This document shows positions 23,515 to 37,002 of a stretch of 64,000 nucleotides of DNA, piece by piece (the first letter of the stretch is position 1; each line of letters opens with the position of its first letter). The notes under the pieces are model-generated. The model made no database searches. It was not told where the DNA came from and worked only from the letters and a program-made list of their open reading frames with translations. The position numbers were made by a program, and so were the translations under genes. The DNA is from Gigantopelta aegis (Eukaryota; Mollusca; Gastropoda; Neomphalida; Peltospiridae), in NCBI RefSeq assembly GCF_016097555.1, contig NC_054712.1:41115426-41179425 (forward strand), in the 5' to 3' direction.

Positions 23515-23625
23515 CGTCCACGTCCACGTGCACTTTGTACGACTCAAAACATGTTTCTTTAACACACAGACACAGGAGACTTGAATACATAAATACTTTC
23601 ATTTATTGAAACAGTCTATCTTGTG
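23515..23625 (-). pseudogene. Possible relic of a sixth gene copy (3' end only)
   Basis: 23556-23620 resembles the 3' flank of genes C and E (a pattern of acacagacacaggagacttgaa, then TAAAT, TTTATT and AAACAG), and it lies just beyond the real 3' end of gene C. The preceding GGCGTCCACGTCCACGTGC resembles antisense exon 3 (CCAAGTCCACGTGCGCCG). This could be a duplicated 3' untranslated region or a nearly deleted paralogue. The match is short, so confidence is low. Confidence 0.35.
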
Positions 23626-23853
23626 GAACTCAATATATAAACCAAATATACTAACGGATCGATCCTCCGACCTTTCAAACCTCAGACACACGCTTTAATA
23701 TTCAAGCTTGCACTTTCTTGAAACCATCATGTCACCGAATTGATGACTAAACTACTTTTCCTTTCAGACACAAAAGCAAACGACTTGAAGATTAAATAAA
23801 TATGTACATTTATTAAAAACAGTTTGTGTTGTTAAATCTTTTGAGACAAGTCC

Positions 23854-25722
23854 TCAGTGGTACAGAGCGTGTCCGTATCCCAGTCCTCGTCCTCCGAATC
23901 CAAATCCACGTCCTCCAAATCCAAGTCCACGTGCGCCGAATCCAAGTCCACGGACGCCTAGTCCAAGTCCACGTGCTCCGAATCCGAGTCCGTGTCCGTG
24001 TCCAGCGAAACCAAGTCCAGCCCCGAGCCCGTGTCCGTGTCCGTATCCGTGTCCGTATCCTGTGAAGAAAAAAAAATACGAATGAATGCATGAATGTTTA
24101 AAGACACCCCAGAAAAAGTTACAAATCGGCTATTCGGTTTTAAACAAAGGTAGGTAGGTATACATGAATGTGATTATTTTCATTAAAATTAACACAAATT
24201 ATAATTATGTAAAACCACAGTCTAAAGAAATGTGGGGAAAGCCATACAATACAAAAATCATTATTTTAAAAACTTCAAAATTAATTCAGGGTGGAATTTG
24301 AATGATTCTAAAACAGTCCACCAAAACGTGACGCACAGTCAGTGTACACCGACAATGTTCAAACTGAGGAGGAGGTCCTTTAAAATAAATGAATGGGTCA
24401 ACATTATATGGTCGATGCGAGCATGGCCCAATACGAATTCACCCTCCTACAATGTATGTTGATTTTTGCTCCTTTTTTCCTTCTTTCCTAAAGCGAGTGG
24501 TACATGTTAAACTTTATAGTGACCTTCAAATTTTATTCTCGAACCTGCGAGAGATATGTTTGCTTTGATTTATTTATTACTGTTATAGTCAATTTATAGT
24601 TATAGTTAATTTGTAAAAAATATTTGGCAGTGAGATCATATTTTGTAATTTGCTGACGTTAATGTTTTGATTTAATTAGAACTTGATTCTATTTGCTTGG
24701 CTTACTTAATTACACTGAACTCACCGTAACCATAGCCTGGGTATCCGTAACCATATCCGGCATGTCCGTAAACGGGGCCACCATAGCCAGCGGCTCCATG
24801 GAGACCGCCGATTCCGTGGAGACCAGCGACTCCATGGTAACCAGCACCATGTCCGTAGTTGTAGGTGGGGTACCAGGCGAGAGCAGTACAGCACACAAGT
24901 GCGAACAGAACGGTGGACAGGGCGGTCTGCAAAGAAATAATTTCATTGAAATCCATACCAACTTCTCTTAAAGGGAACATTCCTGAATTTGCTGCATTGT
25001 AAGATGTTTCCGACTAATAAAATATTTCTACGATTAAACTTACATATTAAATATATTTTCTTCTTTAGCATATCAGTGTCTGTATATTCAATGTGTTTCT
25101 AGTCGTCTTAATATTTGTAAGAAGCTCAAACTGGATTCTGTCTTCAAATAATTTCGTACGTACGGAAAAAACGTATTTTAGGAATTGAAATTAAATTTAA
25201 CCTAGTAAAAAATATTAGAACGATCAGAAACACGTTTAATATACAACCACTAATATTTTATGCAGAAAAATATATTTTATATGTACATGTAATTACAATC
25301 GATAAAAAGGCTCTGTTAGTCGATAACATCTTTAAAATTGCAGCAAACTCAGGAATGTCCCTTTAATATTTGTAAGAAGCCGAAACTGGATTTTGTCTTC
25401 AAATAATTCCGTACGTACGAAAAAAAAGGTGGGTTTTTTTAGGAAATAAAAAGAAATGTAACCTAGTACAAATATTAGAACGATCAAAAACACGTGTAAT
25501 ATACAGCCACTAATATTTTATGCAGATTAAAAATATAATTGATATGTAATTACAATCGTTAAAAAGTCTCTGTCGATAACATCTTAAAAATTGCAGTAAA
25601 CTCAGGAATGTCCCTTTAATAAAGTGTGAATGTAGGATAAACAGATAATTGAAGAACAACATTCAAAACATTTAACTTACTTCGCTTTACTCTAAAATCA
25701 ACAATAGATAACTCACGTTCAT
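23854..25722 (-). CDS. Gene C: secreted Gly/His/Tyr-rich protein, 137 aa
   Basis: Exons: 25722-25717 (Met-Asn, donor GTGAGT), 24926-24725 (acceptor TTTGCAG, donor GTGAGT) and 24059-23854 (acceptor TTCACAG, stop TGA). The intact frame encodes 137 residues. Exon 2 is 18 bp shorter than in the other copies: one LHG-containing six-residue block is missing, so AAG joins directly to YGGP. The C-terminal exon has the usual GLGFGARG/GFGGRG repeats and ends GHALYH. Intron 1 contains one and a half TTAA MITEs (24968-25619), and intron 2 contains a LINE 3' piece (24083-24465). The TATA box is at 25815-25808 and AATAAA at 23814-23809. Its upstream block is the most diverged of the five, so its expression may differ (inference). 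Confidence 0.85.
24083..24465 (-). mobile_element. LINE 3'-end fragment in gene C intron 2
   Basis: Minus-strand piece related to 16868-17300: GAATGCATGAATGTTTAAAG tail, CACCCCAG, CGGCTATT, then a stretch resembling the Cys/His C-terminus region (GTGACGCACAGTCAGTGTAC on the plus strand). Its tail lies only about 20 bp upstream of the exon 3 acceptor, so the acceptor's polypyrimidine region is now TTCTTCAC between the LINE and the exon. Confidence 0.7.
24968..25366. mobile_element. 399-bp TTAA MITE (family 2) in gene C intron 1
   Basis: The start, TTAAAGGGAACATTCCTG, is mirrored by the end, CAGGAATGTCCCTTTAA, with GAATTTGCTGCA/TGCAGCAAACTC extending the terminal inverted repeat to about 28 bp. 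TTAA lies at both edges. It differs internally from the 800-bp family but shares the TTAAAG(G) end, which suggests the same class of transposase. Confidence 0.85.
25367..25619. mobile_element. Half copy of family 2 MITE
   Basis: Directly abuts the full copy. It repeats the second half (AATATTTGTAAGAAGC to CAGGAATGTCCCTTTAA) with its own changes. It probably arose by unequal exchange or by an insertion followed by deletion. Confidence 0.75.
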
Positions 25723-25789
25723 ATTGACTGTGTTGTTGTACTAGGACCACGGGATTCTACAAATTGTCAGCTGAAAACTGTGATGACCA

Positions 25790-25965
25790 GTGAAGACAGA
25801 TGCACAATATTTATACTATTTACACATAGATCGTCACGCCAAAGTGAATTATTATTGTTGAATAAAAGCATCGTTGAAATTTCCATAAGTAGACTTTATG
25901 CGATGTGACTGTTTAACAGGTGAATTCTGCCTGTCATAATATGTAAATTAGTTCAACAATGGGTA
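25790..25965 (-). promoter_or_regulatory. Promoter of gene C
   Basis: TATAAATA on the minus strand at 25815-25808. Upstream similarity to the other copies (CTGTTTAACAGGTGAATT and nearby) is short and breaks off at about 25965. Confidence 0.6.
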
Positions 25966-26284
25966 CTTATAATCTCTATGTTATAAAGTGCGCTAAATAT
26001 TTGAAAACCGTGAACCGTAAACAAACCAAAATACTCAGAAGATATTATGAGTTTGTCGGTGTTCGCAGATAAATAACGCCCAACACGAATACACATATTA
26101 TTAATTATCTCTAAAACAGCGCAAAGAACTGTAACCGTAAAAGATCCCACTGACAAACACCAACATTAAATGACAAAGATAAAAAGAAATTGTCATTATC
26201 ACGTCATTTGACATACTCGAACTATACATTTTTTAATTTTTTTTTTTACAGATGGAACAATGTCAAAACCTCATTTCATTTATA

Positions 26285-26500
26285 CAATGTATGTGGTAAA
26301 ATACTTTCATTGAACGACAAAGCCGTATTGCGATATCAAAATCGTATCTCTGCCCAAGGTAAAGTCCAAAGTACGTTAGGCAAAGTTGTGATAGCCTCCA
26401 AAGGAGGACCGCCACTTCTCTTAGCAGATACATAACAGGATGTTTTATCCCTCTGACACCACCCGTAGGAGTACTGCCATTCCCAAGGCTAGCTTTGAAA
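26285..26500 (+). repeat. Dispersed repeat X, copy 2
   Basis: ACGACAAAGCCGTATTGCGA, AATCGTATCTCTGCC and GGCAAAGTTGTGATAGC align with copy 1. Followed by GGAGGACCGCCACTTCTC. Confidence 0.55.
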
Positions 26501-26738
26501 ACCCAAACTTAGGCAGAATAGAGTTCAATGGAATATATATACAGCTGTGATGGCATGCACTCATGAATCACTGTAAAAACAGTGATGACAGGTGTTCGCA
26601 AATGTTGAGCATGTCCTGCCCCAACTGTGGCACCCGTTACGAGCACAGCCCACAGACATTGAGTCCATAGTTAAAATATTCCAGATTTTTGCCAGATGAA
26701 AATGTACAAGGTCAAAATATGGTATTGCATTGTGAAAT

Positions 26739-27228
26739 GTGTGTTATTGTGAAATGGCTTCTGTGTTTTATTGTAAAATGGCCTCAGTGTGTTATTTTGA
26801 ACTAGCCTCTGTGTGTTATTGTGAAATGGCCTCTGTGTGTTATTGTGAAATTATATGTGTGTTGTTGTAAAATACCCTCTGTGTCTTATTGTGAAATGGC
26901 CTCTGTGTGTTATTGTGAAATGGCCTCTGTGTGTTATTGTGAAATGGCGTCTGTGTGTTATTGTGAAATAGCCTCTATGTGTTATTGTGAAATGGCCTCT
27001 GTGTGTTACTGTGAAATTATATATGTGTGTTGTTGTAAAATAGCCTCTGTGTCTTATTGTGAAATGGCGTCTATGTGTTATTGTGAAATGGCGTCTATGT
27101 GTTATTGTGAAATGGCCTCTGTGTGTGATTGTGAAATGGCCTCTGTGTGTTATTGTGAAATGGCCTCTCTGTGTTATTGTGAAATGGCTTTTGTGCGTTA
27201 TTGTGAAATGGCCACTGTGCGTTTACTA
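26739..27228. repeat. 24-bp tandem repeat, about 20 units
   Basis: Unit GTGTTATTGTGAAATGGCCT CTGT. The period is a multiple of three, so one frame reads a repeated eight-residue block (MASVCYCE). There is no start context or splice support, so the frame is considered fortuitous. Confidence 0.9.
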
Positions 27229-27401
27229 TGAACATTATTGACGACTTCCTAAAGTCACTGGATGTTATAACCCTGATTAAACAACTTTGTTACCAATGTC
27301 GTCCAGATTCTCTATGATAGGTCAACGTATGACACAGATTTTATACTTTTTGTAGTTTCCGTTATTTCTCTTTGTTATTTTACAAGGCGTCATCATTATC
27401 A

Positions 27402-27575
27402 CAGCAGACACAATGGCGTGGCAGACACAATGTCACGGCTGACACAATGTCACGACAGACACAGTGGCGTCACCGACACAATGTCACGGCAGACACAATG
27501 GCGTGACAGACACAATGTCACGGCAGACATAATGACGTGGCAGACACAATGTCATGGCAGCCACAATGGCGCGGC
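27402..27575. repeat. About 16-bp tandem repeat, about 11 units
   Basis: Variants of ACACAATGTCACGGCAG alternate with ACACAATGGCGTGGCAG. It is a GC-richer minisatellite next to the 24-bp array. Confidence 0.85.
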
Positions 27576-28259
27576 GATGTCAGGTTGATCAAAGTGACGA
27601 GCCGTGTCGCCTTGAACACCTGATATCATCATTGTTTTGACAGTGATTCACGAGTGCATGTCATCCCGACTGTACTTAATCTAATGAGCTCTGTTCGGTG
27701 CTATTTTTATTAAGTAAACTAGTCTAGGAGTGACGGTCCTCTTTTTTGGCGATGTTAGAAGAATGCAATCCCGGGAGTAGCTGTCCTCCTATAGACGAGG
27801 CATTAGATAGAGATCCATGGAATCAACCACTATTTTGTCAAATGCCCATTCGACTCTGCATTGTGCAGAGATACAGCCGTTGAAAACAATCTACGTCAAA
27901 AGAAACAAAAAATAATACAATATAAAACAAACAAACACAAACAAACCACGGTCCATCATTTACAAGAGATTCCCCATTGTTTTCAATACATGCATACACA
28001 AACATTAAAAATAAATAATAATTTGAAGAAAAAATATTCATAATTCAGCGTATAAAATTGGAGTGTATAATTATTTTAATTTCAGCATGATTCTGACAGT
28101 ATTTTATATATTTACATATAAACTGTTTCAAATACATTTCAAGTAAATGTTATCCTTATGAATGTTTCGTTTGCTACATATTTTAAACAAGATTGCAAAA
28201 CAGATTAAATAGTTTTATTGCCAGTCTGAAACCAATGCATATATTCTACTAAATTCAGC

Positions 28260-28600
28260 GCCGTATTTGGGTACAAAAGGTCATGAACGTTTAAAAGAGC
28301 AATGTTAAAACTTTATTTTGCTTTATTATGAATAGACTGTAAAATTTTCACAGTTGACCTCTCGTCTTGTCCGAGGATTCACCTAATAAATATATTACGA
28401 GCAGAATTCACCTCTGAGATAACAACACCGTGTTCTAAATTTTCACCTGTTAAACAGTCACATCGCATAAAGTCCGATCATTAATTCCAGTGATGAGTTT
28501 ATTCTGTATTAATAGTTAGTTTGTGCGTGACGGTGTGATTGTGAAGACAGTATAAATAGTGTGTGACTATCTCTACTGGTCATCACAATTTTCAGCTAAC
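28260..28600 (+). promoter_or_regulatory. Promoter block of gene D
   Basis: TATAAATA at 28551-28558. Conserved blocks: 28266-28300 (GGTACAAAAGGTCATGAA) and 28367-28432 (GTCCGAGGATTCACCTAATA), collinear with genes A, B and E. Confidence 0.7.
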
Positions 28601-28638
28601 AGTTTTCAGAATCTTGTGGTCCTAGTACAACACTCATC

Positions 28639-31483
28639 ATGAACGTGAGTTTTTCTAATTAAATGTTCTGTGATATATCTCAAATTATTAACTGTTTTCC
28701 ATGCTTTGCTAGCTTTGTCTGTTTTTATCGAACTGTTTAAAACTTTCTGTTTAATTTAGTAATGAAATATTACTTAGGATGTGTTCACATTCAAAGTCTT
28801 CAGCCTTGTAAAAGTATTAAGTCTATTAAAAGAAGAAGCATATATCGTGACATATATCAAAGTGTTAATTTACTATATCAAATATTGTAAAATGTAATAC
28901 AGTCAACCATTTTATAACACGATAACAGTTTAATAACATTCGATTGTTTTATGTTGCATTCACTATTTGATTTTCATTCCTTGAGTATATACTGTAATAT
29001 TTGATATAAAGGACTTGGCGAATATTTAATGGCTACTCCGAAATTATTAAACTTCTTTGATATTAGTATTAATAATTATTAAATTTCTATGATATCTGTA
29101 TTAATAATTATTAAATTTCTTTTATATCAGTATTAATAAGTACTAAATTCATTTCATATCAGTATTAATAATTGTTAGATTAACTCAGCTTTTCTCTTGC
29201 CAAAAATATTTATTAATTTATTAATTTTGAAATGTAAAGATTACACAAGGAGACAACTTAGTTTGTTTTAAATCTACACAGGATGACCACACTCTAAAGG
29301 CGTGGCGTCACAGTTAACTTTTACACATTTTGCAACCAATTATTGTTTAACAGCAAATTACTGTTTGGTGTTTTCATAAAAGCGAGATTTAGATTTTCTG
29401 TTTCTTATCTATTTTATTTTTCAGTGGCAGCGCGTTACAGTTTTGATATTTTAGAGTTTCTTGTGCAAACTGTATATGCTGTCGATTAATTTGTAGTAAT
29501 TTATACAAATACAAATGCATGTAAAAAAAAATCCAAATATGACTTTAAAACAATGACAAAGCAAATTTAATGAATACCTTTTGAGATTTGTTTTATGAAG
29601 ATAAATGTATAGAGAACAGTTGAGTATGGTCTTAAGATATCTGATTTATCCTACTCTGGTCGCCATTTTAACCGTCGCAGTATAAAGCCCATATCATCAG
29701 ATAGTAACCAGTTATTTTATTTATCCTACAATGCTATATAATACGAAATATGCATTAACCGTTTTATTTCACTTTTCGGTTTTATAGAGTAGTAGGTTGA
29801 CTATAATACAACAAAATTAAATACTTCTTATTCCAGTCATATATTTTATAATATTAATATATCATCTTGGTCTTATTAAAACCGGCCTCGGTGGCGTCGT
29901 GGCAGGCCATCGGTCTACAGGCTGGTAGGTACTGGGTTCGGATCCCAGTCGAGGCATAGGATTTTTAATCCAGATACCGACTCCAAACCCTGAGTGAGTG
30001 CTCCGCAAGGCTCAATGGGTAGGTGTAAACCACTTGCACCGACCAGTGATCCATAACTGGTTCAACAAAGGCCATGGTTTGTGCTATCCTGCCTATGGGA
30101 AGCGCAAATAAAAGATTCCTTGCTGCTAATCGGAAGAGTAGCCCATGTAGTGGCGACAGCGGGTTTCCTCTCAAAATCTGTGTGGTCCTTAACCATATGT
30201 CTGACGCCATATAACCGTAAATAAAATGTGTTGAGTGCGTCGTTAAATAAAACACTTCTTTCTTTCTTTGATCTTATTAAAAGTCATTTATTTATTATTA
30301 TATTTTAATTTGTTTCGCTTGTAGGGTCAAAGATCAGTATACCTTTGCTGATCTAACTAGGGTAAAAGTAGTGCCGCAGTAGTGCTGCAAAATAAATGTA
30401 AATGTTTACTAAGAAGTGTTTTTTATTCTTATTTGCAGACCGCCCTGTCCACCGTTCTGTTCGCACTTGTGTGCTGCACTGCTCTCGCCTGGTACCCCAC
30501 CTACAACTACGGACATGGTGCTGGTTACCATGGAGTCGCTGGTCTCCACGGAATCGGCGGTCTCCATGGAGCCGCTGGTCTCCACGGACTCGCTGGCTAT
30601 GGTGGCCCCGTTTACGGACATGCCGGATATGGTTACGGATACCCAGGTTATGGTTACGGTGAGTGCAGTTTAATTGATTACCACTACCTAATGGAATCAT
30701 TCCCACCATTATGAGAAGCGCAAACCCAGAAAATAAAATCTTTCAAAAAAACATATACAGAGAAATGTTTAGACTCTAGAACAGCCGATAGTCGCATTAC
30801 TGTACATGTATGGTAGCGATTTAACATGTTAATCAGGAAGAGCTGGTGTAGTACGCCTGTCATAGGCACATATTTTACTGAGGACGATCTGTTAGACAGT
30901 TATACAAAACCATGATTTGATTACAAAACCACTACAAACATGAAGCGCAACAGAGATTAACAAAACGGCTCATACTGTGATGTTGTTGAGGTCAGTTTTC
31001 AGACTTGGTTTGTTAATGAGACAAAGACTATAGTGATGGTTAGAGGTAGATTTCCTTTGGATCCACTCGCCCTCATGAACACATATGTTTATTTTCTTAG
31101 GATACGGACACGGACACGGTCTCGGAGCTGGACTTGGTTTCGCTGGACACGGACACGGGCTCGGAGCTGGACTTGGTTTCGCTGGACACGGACACGGGCT
31201 CGGAGCTGGATTTGGTTTCGCTGGACACGGACACGGTCTCGGAGCTGGACTTGGTTTCGCTGGACACGGACACGGTCTCGGAGCTGGACTTGGTCTCGCT
31301 GGACACGGACACGGGCTCGGAGCTGGACTTGGTTTCGCTGGACACGGACTCGGATTCGGAGCACGTGGACTTGGATTTGGAGGACGTGGACTTGGATTCG
31401 GCGCACGTGGACTTGGATTTGGAGGACGTGGATTTGGATTCGGAGGACGAGGACTGGGATACGGACACGCTCTGTACCACTGA
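28639..31483 (+). CDS. Gene D: secreted Gly/His/Tyr-rich protein, 202 aa, expanded repeats
   Basis: Exons: 28639-28644 (Met-Asn, donor GTGAGT), 30439-30658 (acceptor TTTGCAG, donor GTGAGT) and 31101-31483 (acceptor TTCTTAG, stop TGA). The intact frame encodes 202 residues. Signal peptide and WYPTYNYGHGAGYHG segment as in the paralogues. It is the longest copy: its last exon has about six tandem 13-residue units (GHGHGLGAGLGFA, 39 bp each, about 31107-31346), where the others have one or two. It then has the standard GLGFGARG/GFGGRG end and HALYH. AATAAA is at 31521-31526. Intron 1 (1.79 kb) contains a full-length SINE. The expansion keeps the frame, as expected for a structural repeat protein; role otherwise unknown. 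Confidence 0.87.
28651..29870. other. Intron 1 of gene D, AT-rich, no element recognised
   Basis: Long AT-rich intron sequence. It holds a short local repeat, AGTATTAATAATTATTAAATT, at about 29060-29170 (three to four units). No exon or transposon end was identified before the SINE. Confidence 0.5.
29882..30271 (+). mobile_element. tRNA-headed SINE with a different head, in gene D intron 1
   Basis: The head (CGGCCTCGGTGGCGTCGTGG, then GGGTTCGGATCCCAGTCGAG) differs from the SINE at 91, but the body and tail (CCTTGCTGCTAATCG, AACCGTAAATAAAATGTG, GCGTCGTTAAATAAAACA) are the same family. An 11-bp target duplication, TCTTATTAAAA, flanks it at 29871-29881 and 30272-30282. It is therefore intact and relatively recent. 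Confidence 0.88.
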
Positions 31484-31539
31484 GGACTTGTCTCAAAGAT
31501 TTAGCAACACAAACTGTTTTAATAAATGTGGATGTTTTA

Positions 31540-32050
31540 TTTAGTTACTAAAGTCTTCTGTTGTCTGTGTTCTTAGGGGAAAGGAATTAAATATAGATTG
31601 AACATCGTCAGTGTGTTGAACAGTAAATGATCTACGACTGCCAGAGATTATGTTATGTAATATCCAGGCCGTCACAAGATTAACAAAGGCAGGTTTGAGT
31701 TTGGAAAGGGTGTGAGATCTTTTAGGGGGTTCAGGGGCATGCTCCCGAGAAGTAAAGATGCGCAGAGATGCGTTTGCAGGGCAGTTCAGTTTAGTATATT
31801 GTGATTCACGAATTTCTTTTTAAAATAATAATTTTTAAAAATGACGGGGGTGGGTGGGTCACGGGACCCATGTAACCTCGCTCTGGGTCCGCTTTTGATT
31901 TCGTTTTTGATAACTCGATGAACAGTGACCTAAGGGACATGACATCCACTGTTTGTGGCAAAGCTGTATATAAAATAATTTTGATATTAATGAGAATAAT
32001 TAATCTTTAATGACTATAAGTGTCCGTCACAATAATATATCAACATTTGC
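31540..32050. other. Gene D 3' flank, no gene
   Basis: Contains a GC-richer stretch with GGGGGTTCAGGGGCATGCTC and GGGGTGGGTGGGTCACGG that resembles degraded repeat debris (compare 37885-38020). No coding exon seen. Confidence 0.45.
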
Positions 32051-32054
32051 CCAC

Positions 32055-32215
32055 GGTGTTCCAATCTGAATGACAAAACCATTAGCATATGTAAACTGTA
32101 TCTCTGTACTATATATGGTGCAAAAGAAATTTTTATAAAATTGTGACGGTATTTTTTTCATGAAATAATTACTGTCAGGTACTTTGTGCATAGGACGGCC
32201 ACTCAACAAGACTGT
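32055..32215 (+). repeat. Dispersed repeat X, copy 3
   Basis: CTGAATGACAAAACCATTAG, TGTATCTCTGTAC and AAAATTGTGACGG align with copies 1 and 2. Followed by GGACGGCCACTCAACAAGAC. Confidence 0.5.
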
Positions 32216-32439
32216 ATCATGATGCCACTTTCTCTTGTTAGATGTTTTTTAAACAACTCGATGTAGTGTCGCGCTATAAAACAGATATGAATCTAGAGGG
32301 AGTGTGAAGGACCAGGAGACCCGTCACCCTAAACATATCAATTTGTTCTTTTTCCAACTTTTGTATTTTTTCTTTTTTGTATTGAGATTCCCTTCTCCCA
32401 TTAGTCTCCGGGTAAAATATTTTCTGATCCGCCCCTGTA

Positions 32440-33030
32440 AAGATGTCAGTCCTCCTACAGACGGAGTTGTAACCGTATATCGTGGTTAAGATCAGCTCTA
32501 TATGGATAAAAACACCTGACAGTTAATCCTCCTAAAAACGGAGTTGGGATAATATATCGTGGTTAAGATCAGCTCTATGTAGATAAAAATACCTGGCAGT
32601 AAATCCTACAACAGACGTAGTTGGATCCATATATCATGGTTAAGATAAGCTCTATGTAGATAAAACACCTGACAGTAAATCATACAGACAGAGTGGGGAC
32701 CATATATCGTGGTTAAGATCAGCTCTATGTAGATAAAAACAAAAAACACCTGACAGTGAATCCTCCTAGATACTGAGTGGGAACCATAGATCGTGGTTAG
32801 GATCAGCTCAATGTAGATAAAACCACCTGACAATAAATCAGCTTACAGACGGGATGGGAACCATATATCGTGGTTAAGATAAGCTCTATGTAGATAAAAA
32901 CAAAAACAAAAAAAACAATTAAAAATAATAAACACCTGACAGTGAATCCTCCTACAGACGGAGTGGGAACCGTATATCGTGGTTAAGGTCAGCTGTTTGT
33001 AGATAAAACACCCGACAGTGAGTCGCAGCT
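32440..33030. repeat. About 76-83-bp tandem repeat, about 8 units
   Basis: Units share CATATATCGTGGTTAAGATC, AGCTCTATGTAGATAAAA and CACCTGACAGTGAATCC. Unit length varies through insertions of A-rich filler (for example 32895-32930). Confidence 0.88.
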
Positions 33031-33130
33031 GAATACTCTCAAGATTCTGTCAAAACATCTTCTGGATTTAGTTTTGTGCAGAGTCATATTGTAGTTTGTA
33101 ATTTTCGAGAGTGGAAATATTTGTATTTGC

Positions 33131-33588
33131 TTAAGGTAGTACTAAACGAAATAACTTCCGGATGGGTCAAAGTTCGAGGTGCACCTAACGTTTGATAGAA
33201 AAGTGAACACCAGCAGTCCTGTGATTGTTGATAAATGTGAATGTGTTGGTTGTAAAAAAAACAAAAACAATGTTAGGCAAAAAATGTATGCAATTTTATT
33301 TCATCTAGTACGACCGTGTCAAGTAGCCTTGTGCTTGAAACATGTATGGGGTACCTGTCAAAAAAGTACTCGAATTTTGTGCGGAACTGGGGTAGTCATA
33401 GACGCTACCCGTTATATCAGAAATAAGCAGCTTGACCCCCAATTTTTTCTGATTCACTTTAAGGGTGAGGGGTGGCAATATTTATATTCGTGACGTTTAG
33501 GTCGATTAATACGCTGCAGGAAGGAGTTTTAGCCACATATGTTACTATTGTCGTCTGTGGGATTTGATTTGGTAGTATACACCTTTAA
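33131..33588. mobile_element. Possible TTAA MITE (family 3)
   Basis: Bounded by TTAAGGTAGTAC at the left and GTATACACCTTTAA at the right, a weak terminal inverted repeat with TTAA at each edge. A 104-codon open frame (33179-33493) has no recognised domain. A related 3' piece (GGGATTTCGTTTGGAGGTAT) lies near 40055. The imperfect repeat keeps confidence moderate. Confidence 0.45.
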
Positions 33589-33867
33589 GGCATACCACAA
33601 AGTCTGTTCTTTTCTAGCCAGATAGTATAGTCAGATAGTATGAATAATCTGTTAGTTCCTGTTACACATTTTCAACATGTTTTTGGTGTGTTTATAGGTG
33701 AGTAGCGTATGGACGATTTCACGAGACAGAGGCATATCGCAGTTTGTCATTGTCCGGGATGAAAACTATTTGTTTATATATATCACTTACATGAAAGCTC
33801 TTGGGCTACGATTACTAGCATACGAATATTTCTTGGAATTAATTGGTTTTACTCATTGTGATTGGCC

Positions 33868-35290
<1,423 letters not shown>

Positions 35291-35667
35291 GTCGGTTGTA
35301 TAATAGTTAAAGTGAATTTTTTTCTCTTTTTTTTTTGTGCACGTTCTATAAGACAAAGTTAGTAATTATTCATGTCAGTGTAATTTTGTTGTTAAATTAT
35401 ATATTTTTAAATCACTTACAATTCAAAACATACTTCCGTTATGATATTGCTAGCCTGGCTTTGATCATAAAGGTAAACGGTACGAAGTGCGTGAGCAAAG
35501 TCTTGAAAAGAAAAATTGGGCCATTCATTAAATTACGTGATGGCAAAATCTCGCTTTTTTGGAAACATACTCACCTTCTTTCACTCTCGCCATACCTTAG
35601 CAAACCCACGTTATCGGATTTAGTGTTTGTATTTTTAATTTGTTTCTTTGATATTAATAAATACATA

Positions 35668-35706
<39 letters not shown>

Positions 35707-36830
35707 AATAATAAATATAACCGAAGCGGTGATCACGGATTCCCAAACTATAATATCTGTACATTACTCAGACATAATGATATATTAATTAATAATAGCA
35801 ATAATTACCAAACTCACCCACATACACGCACACACTGTCACCTATTACTCGTAGTGATGTGTTATTTAATTACAGCATTAATCCTTCCCCGCAACCGACA
35901 TACACGTACAGACTGTTACCTATTACAGAGACATATTTATATGTTATTTTATTATAGCAATAATTACCCACCTCAACCCACATAAACGCACATACTATCA
36001 CCTAACCAACTACAAATGTCAGCAAAATCGGCCCAGAACTTCATTTACAAACAACAATAATACTTTTTTGAAAACACTGTTCAGCAGTAACTGTTCTCGG
36101 CAGTATTTGTGGTTAGGCAGTTTCATTAAATATCTTGCCATATTAACAAACAACATTGGACGTGTTTCATATTTTACACGTTAATACACCAGTAAATGAC
36201 CAATCCTAACATATAATTTTTTTTTTATATTAGATATAAAGATATAAACTGCGCAAATATGTGCAATTTTCATTTGCAAAATCTGTTACAAATTTTAAAA
36301 ATTAAAAAATCTAAATCAACAGTTTGTTACGCTCTAAGGTGTAGATTACAACAGTTAAAACAATATTGTCGTAACTTCAAAACTTCTCCACATACATTGA
36401 TTTTCGCATTTTAAAAATGAAAAAAAAACCCTGTCAGAAACAGGCGTGGCAACATTAGAAATCCCAATTCCCCCGGAAACAAGAAGTGGATTAATTCAAT
36501 ATTTTGACACTTTTGTGTAGATAGGAAGTAGGAATTAAATCTAGAATTTCAAGAGTTTTTACGTGTAAATGTCACAGAAACTGACATACAATACTAAACT
36601 CGCGATAGAGGCCAATACACATAATCTGTAACCACAATGTTTTAATCCAATTAATCCCACTTGTACGTCTAATAACCTACCAAATTTCAGCTATATAGGC
36701 CTAGAATATTTGTTTAAAATGACAAAAAAGACGTTTTTGACTAAACAATTTTATATGATTCGCGATAAGTAGAACATTATAACCGAGGACAGATAGGGAG
36801 GGAGGGAGAGAGAAAGATATATACACAGAG
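35291..36830. other. Intergenic, no gene recognised
   Basis: AT-rich. An (ATT)n run lies at about 35669-35706, and a short local repeat of TATTACTCG/CCTATTACAG-type sequence with CACACTGTCACC spans about 35810-36000. An open frame at 35335-35985 runs through the ATT microsatellite and has no domain. Confidence 0.5.
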
Positions 36831-36834
36831 AGAG

Positions 36835-37002
<168 letters not shown>

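Noticed and set aside
26821-27231. 136-codon frame with repeated MASVCYCE
   Set aside because: Direct product of a 24-bp tandem repeat, with no other coding evidence.
31089-31551. Antisense and alternate-frame open frames over gene D exon 3
   Set aside because: The 39-bp repeat is a multiple of three and stop-free in several frames. Only the plus frame joins in phase to exon 2 and has the signal peptide.
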